A stretch of DNA of 12,165 nt from UBA3071 sp965369635 (GCA_965369635.1 CBDURC010000084.1:1-12165), one strand, 5' to 3'; positions 1-6,547 are shown, numbered from the stretch's first letter. Program-made: numbers and translations. The notes: generated from the letters alone by a model not told the origin.

Positions 1-1
1 C

Positions 2-766
2 AAAATCACCGTATGTGGCGGGGGAAACGGCGCGCAAACCCTGGTGCCCGTCGCCGCTCGCAATCTGGGATGCCCGGTGGACGTTTACGCCCCTTTTGCC
101 GATGAGGCCGAGCGGCTGCGAGCCGGCAGTGTCGCTCACGGCGGCATCGAGACCATTGGCGCGCTGCAGGCTAAAGCCCAACCTCGCCGCATCAGCGTCG
201 TGGAGGCCGCCGAGAAGGCTGTGATCTTTGACAAAGGATTGAAGGTTCCAGAGGGCCAGCCATTGAGTCGTCTGAGCTTCTACCAAACAACCCAGATGAT
301 CTTTCAGAATCCCTACTCCTCGTCGAACCCGCGCAAAACCGTGCGGCAGATCGTCTCCGTACCGCTGAGGAATCGGGGGATGAGGGACTTCAGGGCCATC
401 GAGAAAGAAGTCGCCTCCTTGCTGCGAACGGAGGCTGACGTGGCTGCTGCGAGAGGCCCCTTCTATGAGCAGGAGATGATCAGTCTGGAAGACAAGATCC
501 ACGAAGAACTGGAAGAAGTGGCCGCCGAATTACGCCAGCAGCGTTTCGATGTCAAAACCATGGCCTGCCTTGGCGATCCGGCAACGGAGATCGTCACCCA
601 CGCCAAACAGGAACGTGCCCGAACGGGCATTGGGCAATTGCTCCATGGCCGCGTGGCTCGCGGTGTGATGGGGAGCCTGGACATGCCCATCCTGCTGCTG
701 CGGGTACCAGAGGAAAAGCGACCGTCTGAGGAACCGCGCTTGCCGGGCGTCGAATTGAGGCTGTAA
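2..766 (+). pseudogene. Mosaic ORF: opine dehydrogenase N-terminus + OppF-type ABC fragment + UspA C-terminus (left-truncated)
   Basis: The frame is open from base 2, so the gene begins outside the window; a GTG at 44 is only an internal codon. Bases 2 to about 222 encode a Rossmann start with the glycine-rich motif CGGGNGAQ, as in opine dehydrogenases, and the fold breaks off before its fourth strand. Bases about 224-430 encode an ABC ATPase stretch around the Q-loop (MIFQNPYSS, then NPRKTVRQIV) typical of oligopeptide/dipeptide importers, without Walker A, signature or Walker B. Bases about 431-764 match the second half of a universal stress protein (LGDPATEIVTHAKQERA, then LLHGRVARGV and DMPILLLRV). 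No part is a complete domain, so the product is unlikely to be a working enzyme. It is either a decayed mosaic left by in-frame deletions or an assembly join. Family recognition is fairly sure; the origin is not. Confidence 0.6.
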
Positions 767-841
767 GATCAACCAGTCCGGCATCCTCCCACTGGACGCG
801 GCCGTCCACCGGCGCCAAGTATACTAGCGAGGAGAACGGTA

Positions 842-1162
842 ATGACGATGATGAAATTGATAGCGGCCATGGTACAGGACGAAGATGTGGACGAACTTCT
901 GGGCGCGCTTGTGGAAACCGGTTGCCGTGCGACCAAGGTCCAGACTTCCGGGGGCTTCCTGCGGGGTTCCAACAGCATGGTGCTCATCGGTGTGGAAAAA
1001 GACAAAGTGGAGCAGGTACTGGAAGTGATGCAGGCTCATTGCCACTCTCGAACCCAGACCATCCATCCGAGCGAGGCTTCTTACCTGTCGGAGAGCCTCA
1101 CCGTGACCATCGGTGGGGCCACGGTGTTCGTCTGGGACGTGGAGAGGTACGAGAGATTGTGA
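842..1162 (+). CDS. Cyclic-di-AMP receptor, DarA/PstA family (PII-like, DUF970)
   Basis: A 106-residue protein that matches the PII-like cyclic-di-AMP receptors (PstA/DarA) along its whole length. Visible signatures are the first strand KLIAAMVQDED, the ligand-loop segment RATKVQTSGGFLRGSN (residues 29-44), LIGVE, and the C-terminal strand GGATVFV (91-97). In the family this loop, with its Arg, Thr, GGF and Asn, binds cyclic-di-AMP, and the protein is a soluble trimer. The ATG at 842 is preceded by GAGGAG at 829-834 with a 7-base gap. ATGs at 848 and 851 are less well spaced, although 851 lies where the family usually starts. The next gene, mutL-like, starts 6 bases after the stop, so the two are very probably co-transcribed. 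The partner of this receptor is unknown in most bacteria; its place here suggests a link to the B12 mutase cluster (inference). Confidence 0.9.
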   Translation: MTMMKLIAAMVQDEDVDELLGALVETGCRATKVQTSGGFLRGSNSMVLIGVEKDKVEQVLEVMQAHCHSRTQTIHPSEASYLSESLTVTIGGATVFVWDVERYERL

Positions 1163-1168
1163 GGCGCT

Positions 1169-2608
1169 ATGCAAGAGCGCACAAGCGGCGGCTCCGAACG
1201 GGCCAGTGACGAACCGCTCTCCGGGCTGGTGCTTCTGATAGATTTCGGCAGCACTTACACCAAACTTGTGGCCGTGGATCTGGACAAAGGCCGCATCGTG
1301 GGCCAATCCCAAAGCCTGACCACCGCAGAAACAGACATCACCCTGGGGTTGATGGAGGGTTTGCGGGAACTAGAGGAAGCAGGGATGCCCGCCCCTGCTT
1401 TTCGACATCGCCTGGCCTGCTCCAGCGCCCAGGGGGGCCTCAGGATGATCGCCATCGGCCTGGTACCCGAGTTGACCGTGGAAGCCGCCCGCCGCGCGGC
1501 CCTGGGGGCCGGGGCCAGGATCCTTCGCTCCTATGCGCATAGACTCTCCCCGGCGGAGCTGAAGGAAATCGTCGGCCAAGAACCGGACATGATCCTTCTC
1601 ACTGGCGGCATCGATGGCGGCGATCACCATGTCATCGTCCACAACGCCCGCCTGCTGGCCAGCAGCAGCTTATCCGCACCTATCGTGGTCGCGGGCAACA
1701 AGGACGCTATCCCCCTGGTTAAAGAGACCCTTGGCGGCCGGAAGGAGGCGCATTTCACCGCCAACGTATTGCCCCATTTGGGCCAACTCAACGTGAAACC
1801 TGCCCGCTCTTGCATTCGCCAACTCTTCATGGAGAAGATCGTCGAGGCCAAGGGCATGCGCAACGCGGAGCGGTTCGTTCAGCGTGTACTCATGCCCACC
1901 CCCATGGCCGTGCTGCGAGCCGCCCAGCTTCTGGCCGAAGGGACGAAGCGGGAACGGGGACTGGGAGAGTTGATGGTCATTGACGTGGGCGGCGCTACCA
2001 CGGATGTCCACTCCGTGGCCCGTGGCGAACCCTTCCAGAAAACGGTGGTGATGCGAGGACTACCAGAACCCTATGCCAAACGCACGGTAGAAGGAGATCT
2101 GGGCCTCCGTGTCAGCGCCATTTCCCTTTTGGCCGCCGTCGGCGAGGAGCGATTGTCGGAATTCATTGGGCTTCGCAACTTGAACCTGCCGGCCATCGTC
2201 CAGCGGCTGGCGACTCACGCGGGCACAGTGCCCACCACGGCCCAGGATGCGGCCATTGACCTGGGGATGACCAAAGCCGCCGTGCGATTGAGCGTGGAGC
2301 GCCACGTGGGCACTTTGAGGGAGCATTTCCTGCCCGAGGGCTTTTGCTACATCCAGCAAGGAAAGGACCTGACTGGCCTGCCCACGCTAATCGGCAGCGG
2401 AGGTCCCTTTCGCCATCTGCAAGAACGCCGTCAGGCCCTGGCGGAGGCGCTCTACCGGCCAGAGAACCCCTTCCTGCTCCGGCCCAGGAATCCCCGCATG
2501 TATGCAGACCGCCACTACATCCTGTGGGCCATGGGTCTGCTGGCCGAACTAAGCCCCACGTTGGCCCTGAAACTGATGAAAGACAACCTGGAGGAGGTAT
2601 CTCAGTAG
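1169..2608 (+). CDS. MutL/GlmL-family reactivating ATPase for a B12-dependent mutase
   Basis: A 479-residue protein of the glutamate-mutase-associated MutL/GlmL family (unrelated to DNA-repair MutL), with the ASKHA (actin/Hsp70) ATPase fold. Phosphate-1 motif is DFGSTYTK at residues 25-32, phosphate-2 motif DVGGATTDVHS at 272-282, and the adenosine motif GSGG at 409-412; DRHYILWAMGLL near the C-terminus is also typical. Family members sit beside coenzyme-B12 mutase genes and are thought to act as ATP-dependent chaperones that exchange damaged cobalamin. A mutase of the right type is encoded downstream, which supports that role. The ATG at 1169 has GAGG (1161-1164) overlapping the upstream stop codon; the first 18 or so residues are poorly conserved in character, so the true start could lie slightly downstream. 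The stop TAG is supplied by the left end of a short inverted-repeat element. Confidence 0.88.
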   Translation: MQERTSGGSERASDEPLSGLVLLIDFGSTYTKLVAVDLDKGRIVGQSQSLTTAETDITLGLMEGLRELEEAGMPAPAFRHRLACSSAQGGLRMIAIGLVPELTVEAARRAALGAGARILRSYAHRLSPAELKEIVGQEPDMILLTGGIDGGDHHVIVHNARLLASSSLSAPIVVAGNKDAIPLVKETLGGRKEAHFTANVLPHLGQLNVKPARSCIRQLFMEKIVEAKGMRNAERFVQRVLMPTPMAVLRAAQLLAEGTKRERGLGELMVIDVGGATTDVHSVARGEPFQKTVVMRGLPEPYAKRTVEGDLGLRVSAISLLAAVGEERLSEFIGLRNLNLPAIVQRLATHAGTVPTTAQDAAIDLGMTKAAVRLSVERHVGTLREHFLPEGFCYIQQGKDLTGLPTLIGSGGPFRHLQERRQALAEALYRPENPFLLRPRNPRMYADRHYILWAMGLLAELSPTLALKLMKDNLEEVSQ

Positions 2609-2659
2609 GGGCAGGCCTTGCGCCGGCCCAAAAGGGAGACCGCAAGGATTCGCCCCTAC
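2605..2659. repeat. 55-bp imperfect palindromic element with GTAGGGGC ends
   Basis: The left end GTAGGGGC (2605-2612) is an exact inverted copy of GCCCCTAC (2652-2659). A second inverted pair, CCTTGCG (2616-2622) and CGCAAGG (2641-2647), lies inside, and CCC/GGG flank an AAAA loop near the centre. The RNA would fold into a long interrupted hairpin. There is no T-run after it, so it is not a classical terminator. The shape resembles small dispersed palindromic repeats found in many copies in some Chloroflexota and cyanobacterial genomes (from memory). It fills most of the gap between mutL-like and dehydrogenase A, and its left end supplies the TAG stop of the former. Confidence 0.65.
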
Positions 2660-2675
2660 TTTCTGACAAAACACT

Positions 2676-2683
2676 GGAGGAGG
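2676..2683 (+). promoter_or_regulatory. Strong Shine-Dalgarno deciding the GTG start of dehydrogenase A
   Basis: GGAGGAGG lies 5 bases before the GTG at 2689. The same frame is open back to 2344, but the upstream part overlaps mutL-like and the palindromic repeat and shows no family similarity. This site therefore fixes the start at 2689. Confidence 0.75.
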
Positions 2684-2688
2684 TTCAA

Positions 2689-3780
2689 GTGTCGAAAAGT
2701 CTCAGAGTTTCCATCCTGGGCGCGGGGAACGGCGCCCACGCTATGGCCGGGCATCTGGCCCTCAAGGGCTTCCCCGTCAAGCTGTACAACAAGTTCAAGC
2801 ACGAGATCACGTCCATGCAGGAGCGCGGCGGCGTCCAGGTTGGGGGGACAGTGGAAGGCTTCAGCCCGCTCGACCTGATCAGCACCGACATCGCTCCGGT
2901 CATCGCTGACGCCGAGGTCATCATGGTCGTCGTCCCCGCCTTCGCCCATCGCTTCATGGCCGAGGTCTGTGCCCCCCACCTGCGCGAGGGGCAAGTCATC
3001 GTCCTCAATCCTGGGCGGACGGGCGGGGCGTTGGAGTTCGCTCACGTCCTGCGCCAGCAGGGGGTGAAGGCTCGCGTCGTGGTCGCCGAGGCCCAGACGT
3101 TGATCTACGCCTGCCGCATCTCCGGGCCGGCTCGGGTGCATATCATGGCCATCAAGAAGGAAGTGCCCCTGGCCGCCCTGCCGGCGGGCGATACGACCGC
3201 CGCGCTGGCCCTCGTCAACCAACTCTATCCCCAGTTCGTTCCCGCCGCCAACGTCCTGGAGACCAGCCTGGACAACATCGGCGCCGTCTTTCACCCTTCG
3301 ACCATGGTGTTGAACGCCAACCGCATCGAGGCAGGTGAAGAGTTTGATTTCTACCAGGGCATGACTCCCATGGTGGCCAGCTTCTTGGAGGTGATTGACG
3401 GCGAGCGGATGGCAGTGGCCGAGGCCTACGGCGTGCGGGTGGAATCGGCCAAAGATTGGCTGATGAGAGCCTACGAAGGCATCAGCGGCGACACCCTCTA
3501 CGAGCGCATCCAGTCCAACCGCGCCTATGCCGGGCTGAAGGCGCCAAAGACGCTGGACGTGCGCTACCTCACCGAGGACGTGCCCTGCAGCCTGGTGCCC
3601 ATCGTCTCCTTCGCCGAGGCGGCCGGCGTAGAGATGCCCGCCAGCCGGGGGATCGTGGACATCGCCTGCGGGCTGCTGAAGCGTGATTTCTGGGCCGAAG
3701 GGCGCACACGGGAGAACCTGGGGCTGGCCACCCTCAGCGTGCCAGAGATCATCGCCCTGGTGGAGAAGGGGTATGACTGA
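2689..3780 (+). CDS. Opine-dehydrogenase-family enzyme A (NAD/NADP octopine/nopaline dehydrogenase)
   Basis: A 363-residue cytosolic enzyme. The N-terminal Rossmann domain has the glycine motif GAGNGAHAMAGHLA (residues 11-24) and VVVPAFAH (80-87); the C-terminal helical substrate domain begins near residue 185. IGAVFHP places a histidine at 202 and RYLTED places Arg292 and Asp297, the same numbers I recall for the catalytic His202, Arg292 and Asp297 of the Arthrobacter opine enzyme CENDH. The family carries out NAD(P)H-dependent reductive condensation of a 2-oxoacid with an amino acid, or the reverse. The substrate is not predictable. The stop codon overlaps the start of dehydrogenase B by 8 bases, so translation is probably coupled. 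No nicotianamine-synthase-like gene is nearby, which argues against a metallophore role such as staphylopine. Confidence 0.9.
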   Translation: MSKSLRVSILGAGNGAHAMAGHLALKGFPVKLYNKFKHEITSMQERGGVQVGGTVEGFSPLDLISTDIAPVIADAEVIMVVVPAFAHRFMAEVCAPHLREGQVIVLNPGRTGGALEFAHVLRQQGVKARVVVAEAQTLIYACRISGPARVHIMAIKKEVPLAALPAGDTTAALALVNQLYPQFVPAANVLETSLDNIGAVFHPSTMVLNANRIEAGEEFDFYQGMTPMVASFLEVIDGERMAVAEAYGVRVESAKDWLMRAYEGISGDTLYERIQSNRAYAGLKAPKTLDVRYLTEDVPCSLVPIVSFAEAAGVEMPASRGIVDIACGLLKRDFWAEGRTRENLGLATLSVPEIIALVEKGYD

Positions 3781-6547
3781 GTTGCGCCAAGTGGCTGTGC
3801 TGGGCGCCGGTCACGGCGGACAAGCCATGGCCGGGCACCTGGCGCTGCAAGGGGTAGCCGTTAACGTCTATAACCGCTCCAGCGCGCGGCTTGCGGCCAT
3901 GCAAGAACAAGGCGGCGTGTACGTGGAAGGGGTGGTGAAAGGCTTCGGTCGCCTGCGCACGATCACCAGCGACCTGGCGACGGCTTTAGCTGACGCGGAG
4001 CTGATCATGGTGGTCGTGCCCGCTTCGGCTCATCGGCAGATAGCCCAAGCATGTGCGCCGCACCTGCGGGACGGGCAGATCATCATCCTCAATCCCGGCC
4101 GCACCGGCGGTGCACTGGAATTTGCCGCCACACTGCGGGCCAAGGGATGCACGGCGCAAATCAAGCTGGCCGAGACCCAGACCCTGGTCTACTCCTGCCG
4201 GCAGGTAGTTCCCGGCCGGGTGCGCATCCTCAGCCTGAAGCGCTGCTTGCTCCTGGCCGCGCTGCCCGCAGCCGACACCGACGAGGTACTGTGTGCCGTG
4301 GGCCAGCTCTATCCCCAGTTCGTGCCCGCAGCCAACGTGCTGGAAACCAGCTTCAGCAACATCGGCGCCGTATTCCACCCCATCCTGGTGATCTTCAACG
4401 CCAACCGCATCGAGGCTGGCGAGCGGTTTCTCTTCTACCGTGACATCACGCCAGCTCTGGCACGGTTTCTGGAGGCGGTGGACGGCGAGCGGCTGGCCGT
4501 AGCCCGGGCTTTTGGCATCCAGGTTGAATCAGCGAGCGAGTGGCTGACTTACGCCTACGAGGGAGTGACGGGGCGAGACCTGTACGAGAAGATCCGCAGC
4601 GTGCCGGCCTATCAGGAGGCCATAGCTCCCACCAGTCTCGATGATCGTTATCTCACTGAAGACATCCCTACAGGCCTGATCCCCCTCATCGCCTTCGCCG
4701 AACTGGCCGGCGCGCCGATGCCCATCAGCCGGGCCATCGTGCGCATCGCTGGCACCCTTCTGGAACGGGGCTTCTGGGCCGAGGGGCGCAACCTGAAGCG
4801 GTTGGGCCTGGCGGGGATGAAGGTAGAAGAAATCAAAGCCCTGGTAGAGGGCAAAGAGAACTCTAAACTCCAAACTTCAAACTCTAAAGAGGAGAAGACC
4901 ATCATGCGCAAGAAAATCCTCGGAGGCTCCCTCGGGGAGTGCGTCCACGTCGCCGGTGTGCTTAATTTCCTGGGCCTGGCGGAAGAGCAGGGTTACCAGA
5001 CGGAGTTTACCGGCCCAGCCACTTCCATCGCCGAGTACATCGCTGCAGCCCAGGAAGTTGATCCGGACATCCTGGCGGTGAGCTACCGCCTGACGCCGCA
5101 GAACGCGGCCATCCTGCTGTCCGACTTCCAACAAGCCTGCGAGGAGGCGGGGCTGCTGGGCAAGCGCTTCGTCTTCGGCGGCACGCCACCGGTGGTGGAG
5201 ACCGCCCGCAAGACGGGCCTCTTCGAGGCGCTCTTCAGCGGAGAAGAACCGCCGGATGCAGTCATCGCCTACCTCAAGGGCCAGCCCCTGGAGCGGATGA
5301 CCGACGCGGACTACCCCGCCGAGACCCTCGACCGAATCGCCTGGAAAGCTCCTTTCCCCATCATTCGCCACCACTTCGGCCTGCCCGCCGAGACCATCGA
5401 GCCGACGGTGGCGGGGATCAGGCGCATCGCCGAGGCGGGCGTGCTGGATATTATCTCCCTGGGCCCTGATCAGGACGCGCAGCAGAACTTCTTCCACCCG
5501 GAACGGCAGGACCCCAAACGCAAGGGGGCTGGCGGCGTGCCGTTCCGCAGCGAAGAGGACCTGCGCACCCTCTACGCCGCCAGCCGCTGCGGCAACTACC
5601 CTCTGATGCGTTCCTACTCCGGCACCTCGGACCTGCTGCGCTGCGCCGAACTGCTGCGCCGCACCATCCGCAACACCTGGTGCGCTACCTCACTTTTCTG
5701 GTTCAACGTGATGGACGGGCGGGGGCCGCTGACTCTGCGGGAGTCCATCGGCGATCACATGGCGCTGATGAAATGGCATGGCGAGCGGAACATCCCCGTG
5801 GAGGGAAACGAGCCCTACCACTGGGGGCTGCGGGACGCCCACGATGCTGTCATCTGCGCCGATTCCTACATCTATGCCCACGTGGCAAAGAAGATGGGTG
5901 TGCGGGACTACATCACCACCTATATGTTCGAGACCCCGCCGCATCTTTCCAACAAGATGGACCTGGCCAAGGCGCTGGCCCAGGTCGAGCTGGCCGAATC
6001 GTTCGCCGACGAGGGGTTTCACATCGTCCGCCAGACGCGCACGGGCCTCATGAGTTATCCGGTGGATCCAGACTATGCGAAGGGCCAACTGGGCGCCTCG
6101 GTCTACCTGCAGATGGCGCTCAAACCATCCATCGTGCACGTGGTAGGCTATGTGGAGGCCCACCACGCCGCCACGCCGGAGGACGTCATCGAAAGCTGTA
6201 AGATGGCCCGCAAGGTGATCATCAACTGCCTCTACGGCATGCCCGACATGACCGCCGACCTGGAAGTGCAGCAACGCAAAGATGAACTCGTGGAAGAGGC
6301 CATGGTTATCGTTGAGGCTATTGGGCAGTTGGGAAGGGGCAAGGCGGAGGATCCTCTGACCGACCCCGACGTGCTGGCGCGGGCGGTGGAAATCGGCCTG
6401 CTGGACGCGCCGCAACTGAAAGGCAACCCCTACGCCTGCGGCCAGGTGCGGACGAGGATCATCAGCGGGGCCAATTATGCTGTAGACGAAGAAGGCAGGG
6501 TACTCAGCGAAAAAGTGCGGGTAGAGCACATCTTCGCCCGGCTATAG
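3773..6547 (+). CDS. Fused opine-dehydrogenase-family enzyme B and B12-dependent GlmS/GlmE-like mutase
   Basis: The ATG at 3773 lies inside the end of dehydrogenase A and follows GGAGAAGGGG (3762-3771). The frame then runs 924 codons without a stop. Residues 1-360 are a second opine dehydrogenase, co-linear with enzyme A: GAGHGGQAMAGHLA at 11-24, His202 in IGAVFHP, Arg292 and Asp297 in RYLTED. Enzyme A ends three residues past this point, but here translation continues through KENSKLQTSNSKEEKTI, encoded by a four-unit heptamer repeat, into a complete mutase (378-924). The mutase has its own ATG (4904) and Shine-Dalgarno. The product is either a true bifunctional protein or two genes whose intervening stop is missing; a single base or one repeat unit lost would separate them. 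Both halves are confidently recognised; whether the fusion is expressed is open. Confidence 0.8.
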   Translation: MTELRQVAVLGAGHGGQAMAGHLALQGVAVNVYNRSSARLAAMQEQGGVYVEGVVKGFGRLRTITSDLATALADAELIMVVVPASAHRQIAQACAPHLRDGQIIILNPGRTGGALEFAATLRAKGCTAQIKLAETQTLVYSCRQVVPGRVRILSLKRCLLLAALPAADTDEVLCAVGQLYPQFVPAANVLETSFSNIGAVFHPILVIFNANRIEAGERFLFYRDITPALARFLEAVDGERLAVARAFGIQVESASEWLTYAYEGVTGRDLYEKIRSVPAYQEAIAPTSLDDRYLTEDIPTGLIPLIAFAELAGAPMPISRAIVRIAGTLLERGFWAEGRNLKRLGLAGMKVEEIKALVEGKENSKLQTSNSKEEKTIMRKKILGGSLGECVHVAGVLNFLGLAEEQGYQTEFTGPATSIAEYIAAAQEVDPDILAVSYRLTPQNAAILLSDFQQACEEAGLLGKRFVFGGTPPVVETARKTGLFEALFSGEEPPDAVIAYLKGQPLERMTDADYPAETLDRIAWKAPFPIIRHHFGLPAETIEPTVAGIRRIAEAGVLDIISLGPDQDAQQNFFHPERQDPKRKGAGGVPFRSEEDLRTLYAASRCGNYPLMRSYSGTSDLLRCAELLRRTIRNTWCATSLFWFNVMDGRGPLTLRESIGDHMALMKWHGERNIPVEGNEPYHWGLRDAHDAVICADSYIYAHVAKKMGVRDYITTYMFETPPHLSNKMDLAKALAQVELAESFADEGFHIVRQTRTGLMSYPVDPDYAKGQLGASVYLQMALKPSIVHVVGYVEAHHAATPEDVIESCKMARKVIINCLYGMPDMTADLEVQQRKDELVEEAMVIVEAIGQLGRGKAEDPLTDPDVLARAVEIGLLDAPQLKGNPYACGQVRTRIISGANYAVDEEGRVLSEKVRVEHIFARL
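4859..4888 (+). repeat. Heptamer tandem repeat (AACTYYA, four units) bridging two coding regions
   Basis: Four consecutive seven-base units, AACTCTA, AACTCCA, AACTTCA and AACTCTA, occupy 4859-4886, followed by AA that begins a partial fifth unit. The stretch is AT-rich in an otherwise GC-rich operon, and it encodes an Asn/Ser/Lys/Gln-rich linker unlike either flanking domain. Seven-base short tandem repeats of this style are known from cyanobacteria and occur between genes in Chloroflexota (from memory). Because seven is not a multiple of three, a gain or loss of one unit would change the reading frame across the junction. Confidence 0.85.
4889..4897 (+). promoter_or_regulatory. Internal Shine-Dalgarno for stand-alone translation of the mutase
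   Basis: GAGGAGAAG lies directly after the heptamer repeat and 6 bases before the in-frame ATG at 4904; its core GAGGAG is 9 bases from that ATG. Such a site inside a fused frame suggests that the mutase was, and may still be, translated as a separate protein. Confidence 0.7.
4904..6547 (+). CDS. Cobalamin-dependent carbon-skeleton mutase (GlmS-like B12 domain + GlmE-like barrel), possible internal start
   Basis: This is the mutase half read from its own ATG, 547 residues. Residues 1 to about 125 form a B12-binding domain: His15 in CVHVAG matches the cobalt-ligand histidine of the DxHxxG motif, Ser60 and Leu63 in SYRL match the SxL motif, and GG at 92-93 closes the pocket. The spacing is almost that of the glutamate mutase small subunit, but the Asp before the histidine is Cys13. 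Residues about 150-475 resemble the glutamate mutase large-subunit barrel (RSYSGTSDLLRCAELL, GPLTLRESIGDHM, SYPVDPDYAKG), and the tail has LLDAPQLKGNPYACG. Joining both subunits in one chain differs from classical two-gene glutamate mutase. The adjacent MutL-like ATPase fits a coenzyme-B12 enzyme. Arginines that grip glutamate in GlmE appear partly replaced, so the substrate is probably not glutamate (inference from a memory-based alignment). Confidence 0.72.
   Translation: MRKKILGGSLGECVHVAGVLNFLGLAEEQGYQTEFTGPATSIAEYIAAAQEVDPDILAVSYRLTPQNAAILLSDFQQACEEAGLLGKRFVFGGTPPVVETARKTGLFEALFSGEEPPDAVIAYLKGQPLERMTDADYPAETLDRIAWKAPFPIIRHHFGLPAETIEPTVAGIRRIAEAGVLDIISLGPDQDAQQNFFHPERQDPKRKGAGGVPFRSEEDLRTLYAASRCGNYPLMRSYSGTSDLLRCAELLRRTIRNTWCATSLFWFNVMDGRGPLTLRESIGDHMALMKWHGERNIPVEGNEPYHWGLRDAHDAVICADSYIYAHVAKKMGVRDYITTYMFETPPHLSNKMDLAKALAQVELAESFADEGFHIVRQTRTGLMSYPVDPDYAKGQLGASVYLQMALKPSIVHVVGYVEAHHAATPEDVIESCKMARKVIINCLYGMPDMTADLEVQQRKDELVEEAMVIVEAIGQLGRGKAEDPLTDPDVLARAVEIGLLDAPQLKGNPYACGQVRTRIISGANYAVDEEGRVLSEKVRVEHIFARL

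Noticed and set aside
793..825. Promoter-like TATACT (820-825) with TGGACG (793-798) before the cyclic-di-AMP receptor
   Set aside because: The spacing between the boxes is about 21 bases and the predicted transcript start would cut into the ribosome binding site, so it is not supported.
2605..2659. Reading the palindrome as an intrinsic terminator after the MutL-like gene
   Set aside because: The stem is interrupted and no T-run follows; the next gene of the run starts 30 bases later.
2344..2688. Upstream in-frame extension of dehydrogenase A
   Set aside because: It overlaps the MutL-like gene and the palindromic repeat, shows no family similarity, and a strong Shine-Dalgarno fixes the start at 2689.
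2656..3294. 212-codon antisense open frame across dehydrogenase A
   Set aside because: Shadow of the real gene, with a low-complexity Gly/Asp-rich product and no recognisable domain.
3683..3772. Upstream extension of dehydrogenase B
   Set aside because: It lies within the end of dehydrogenase A in another frame; the ATG at 3773 gives a start co-linear with enzyme A.
4859..4888. Reading the heptamer repeat as a CRISPR-like array
   Set aside because: Units are seven bases, directly adjacent, with no spacers.
5690..6529. 279-codon antisense open frame across the mutase
   Set aside because: A codon-bias shadow in GC-rich DNA; the opposite strand encodes a recognisable conserved protein.
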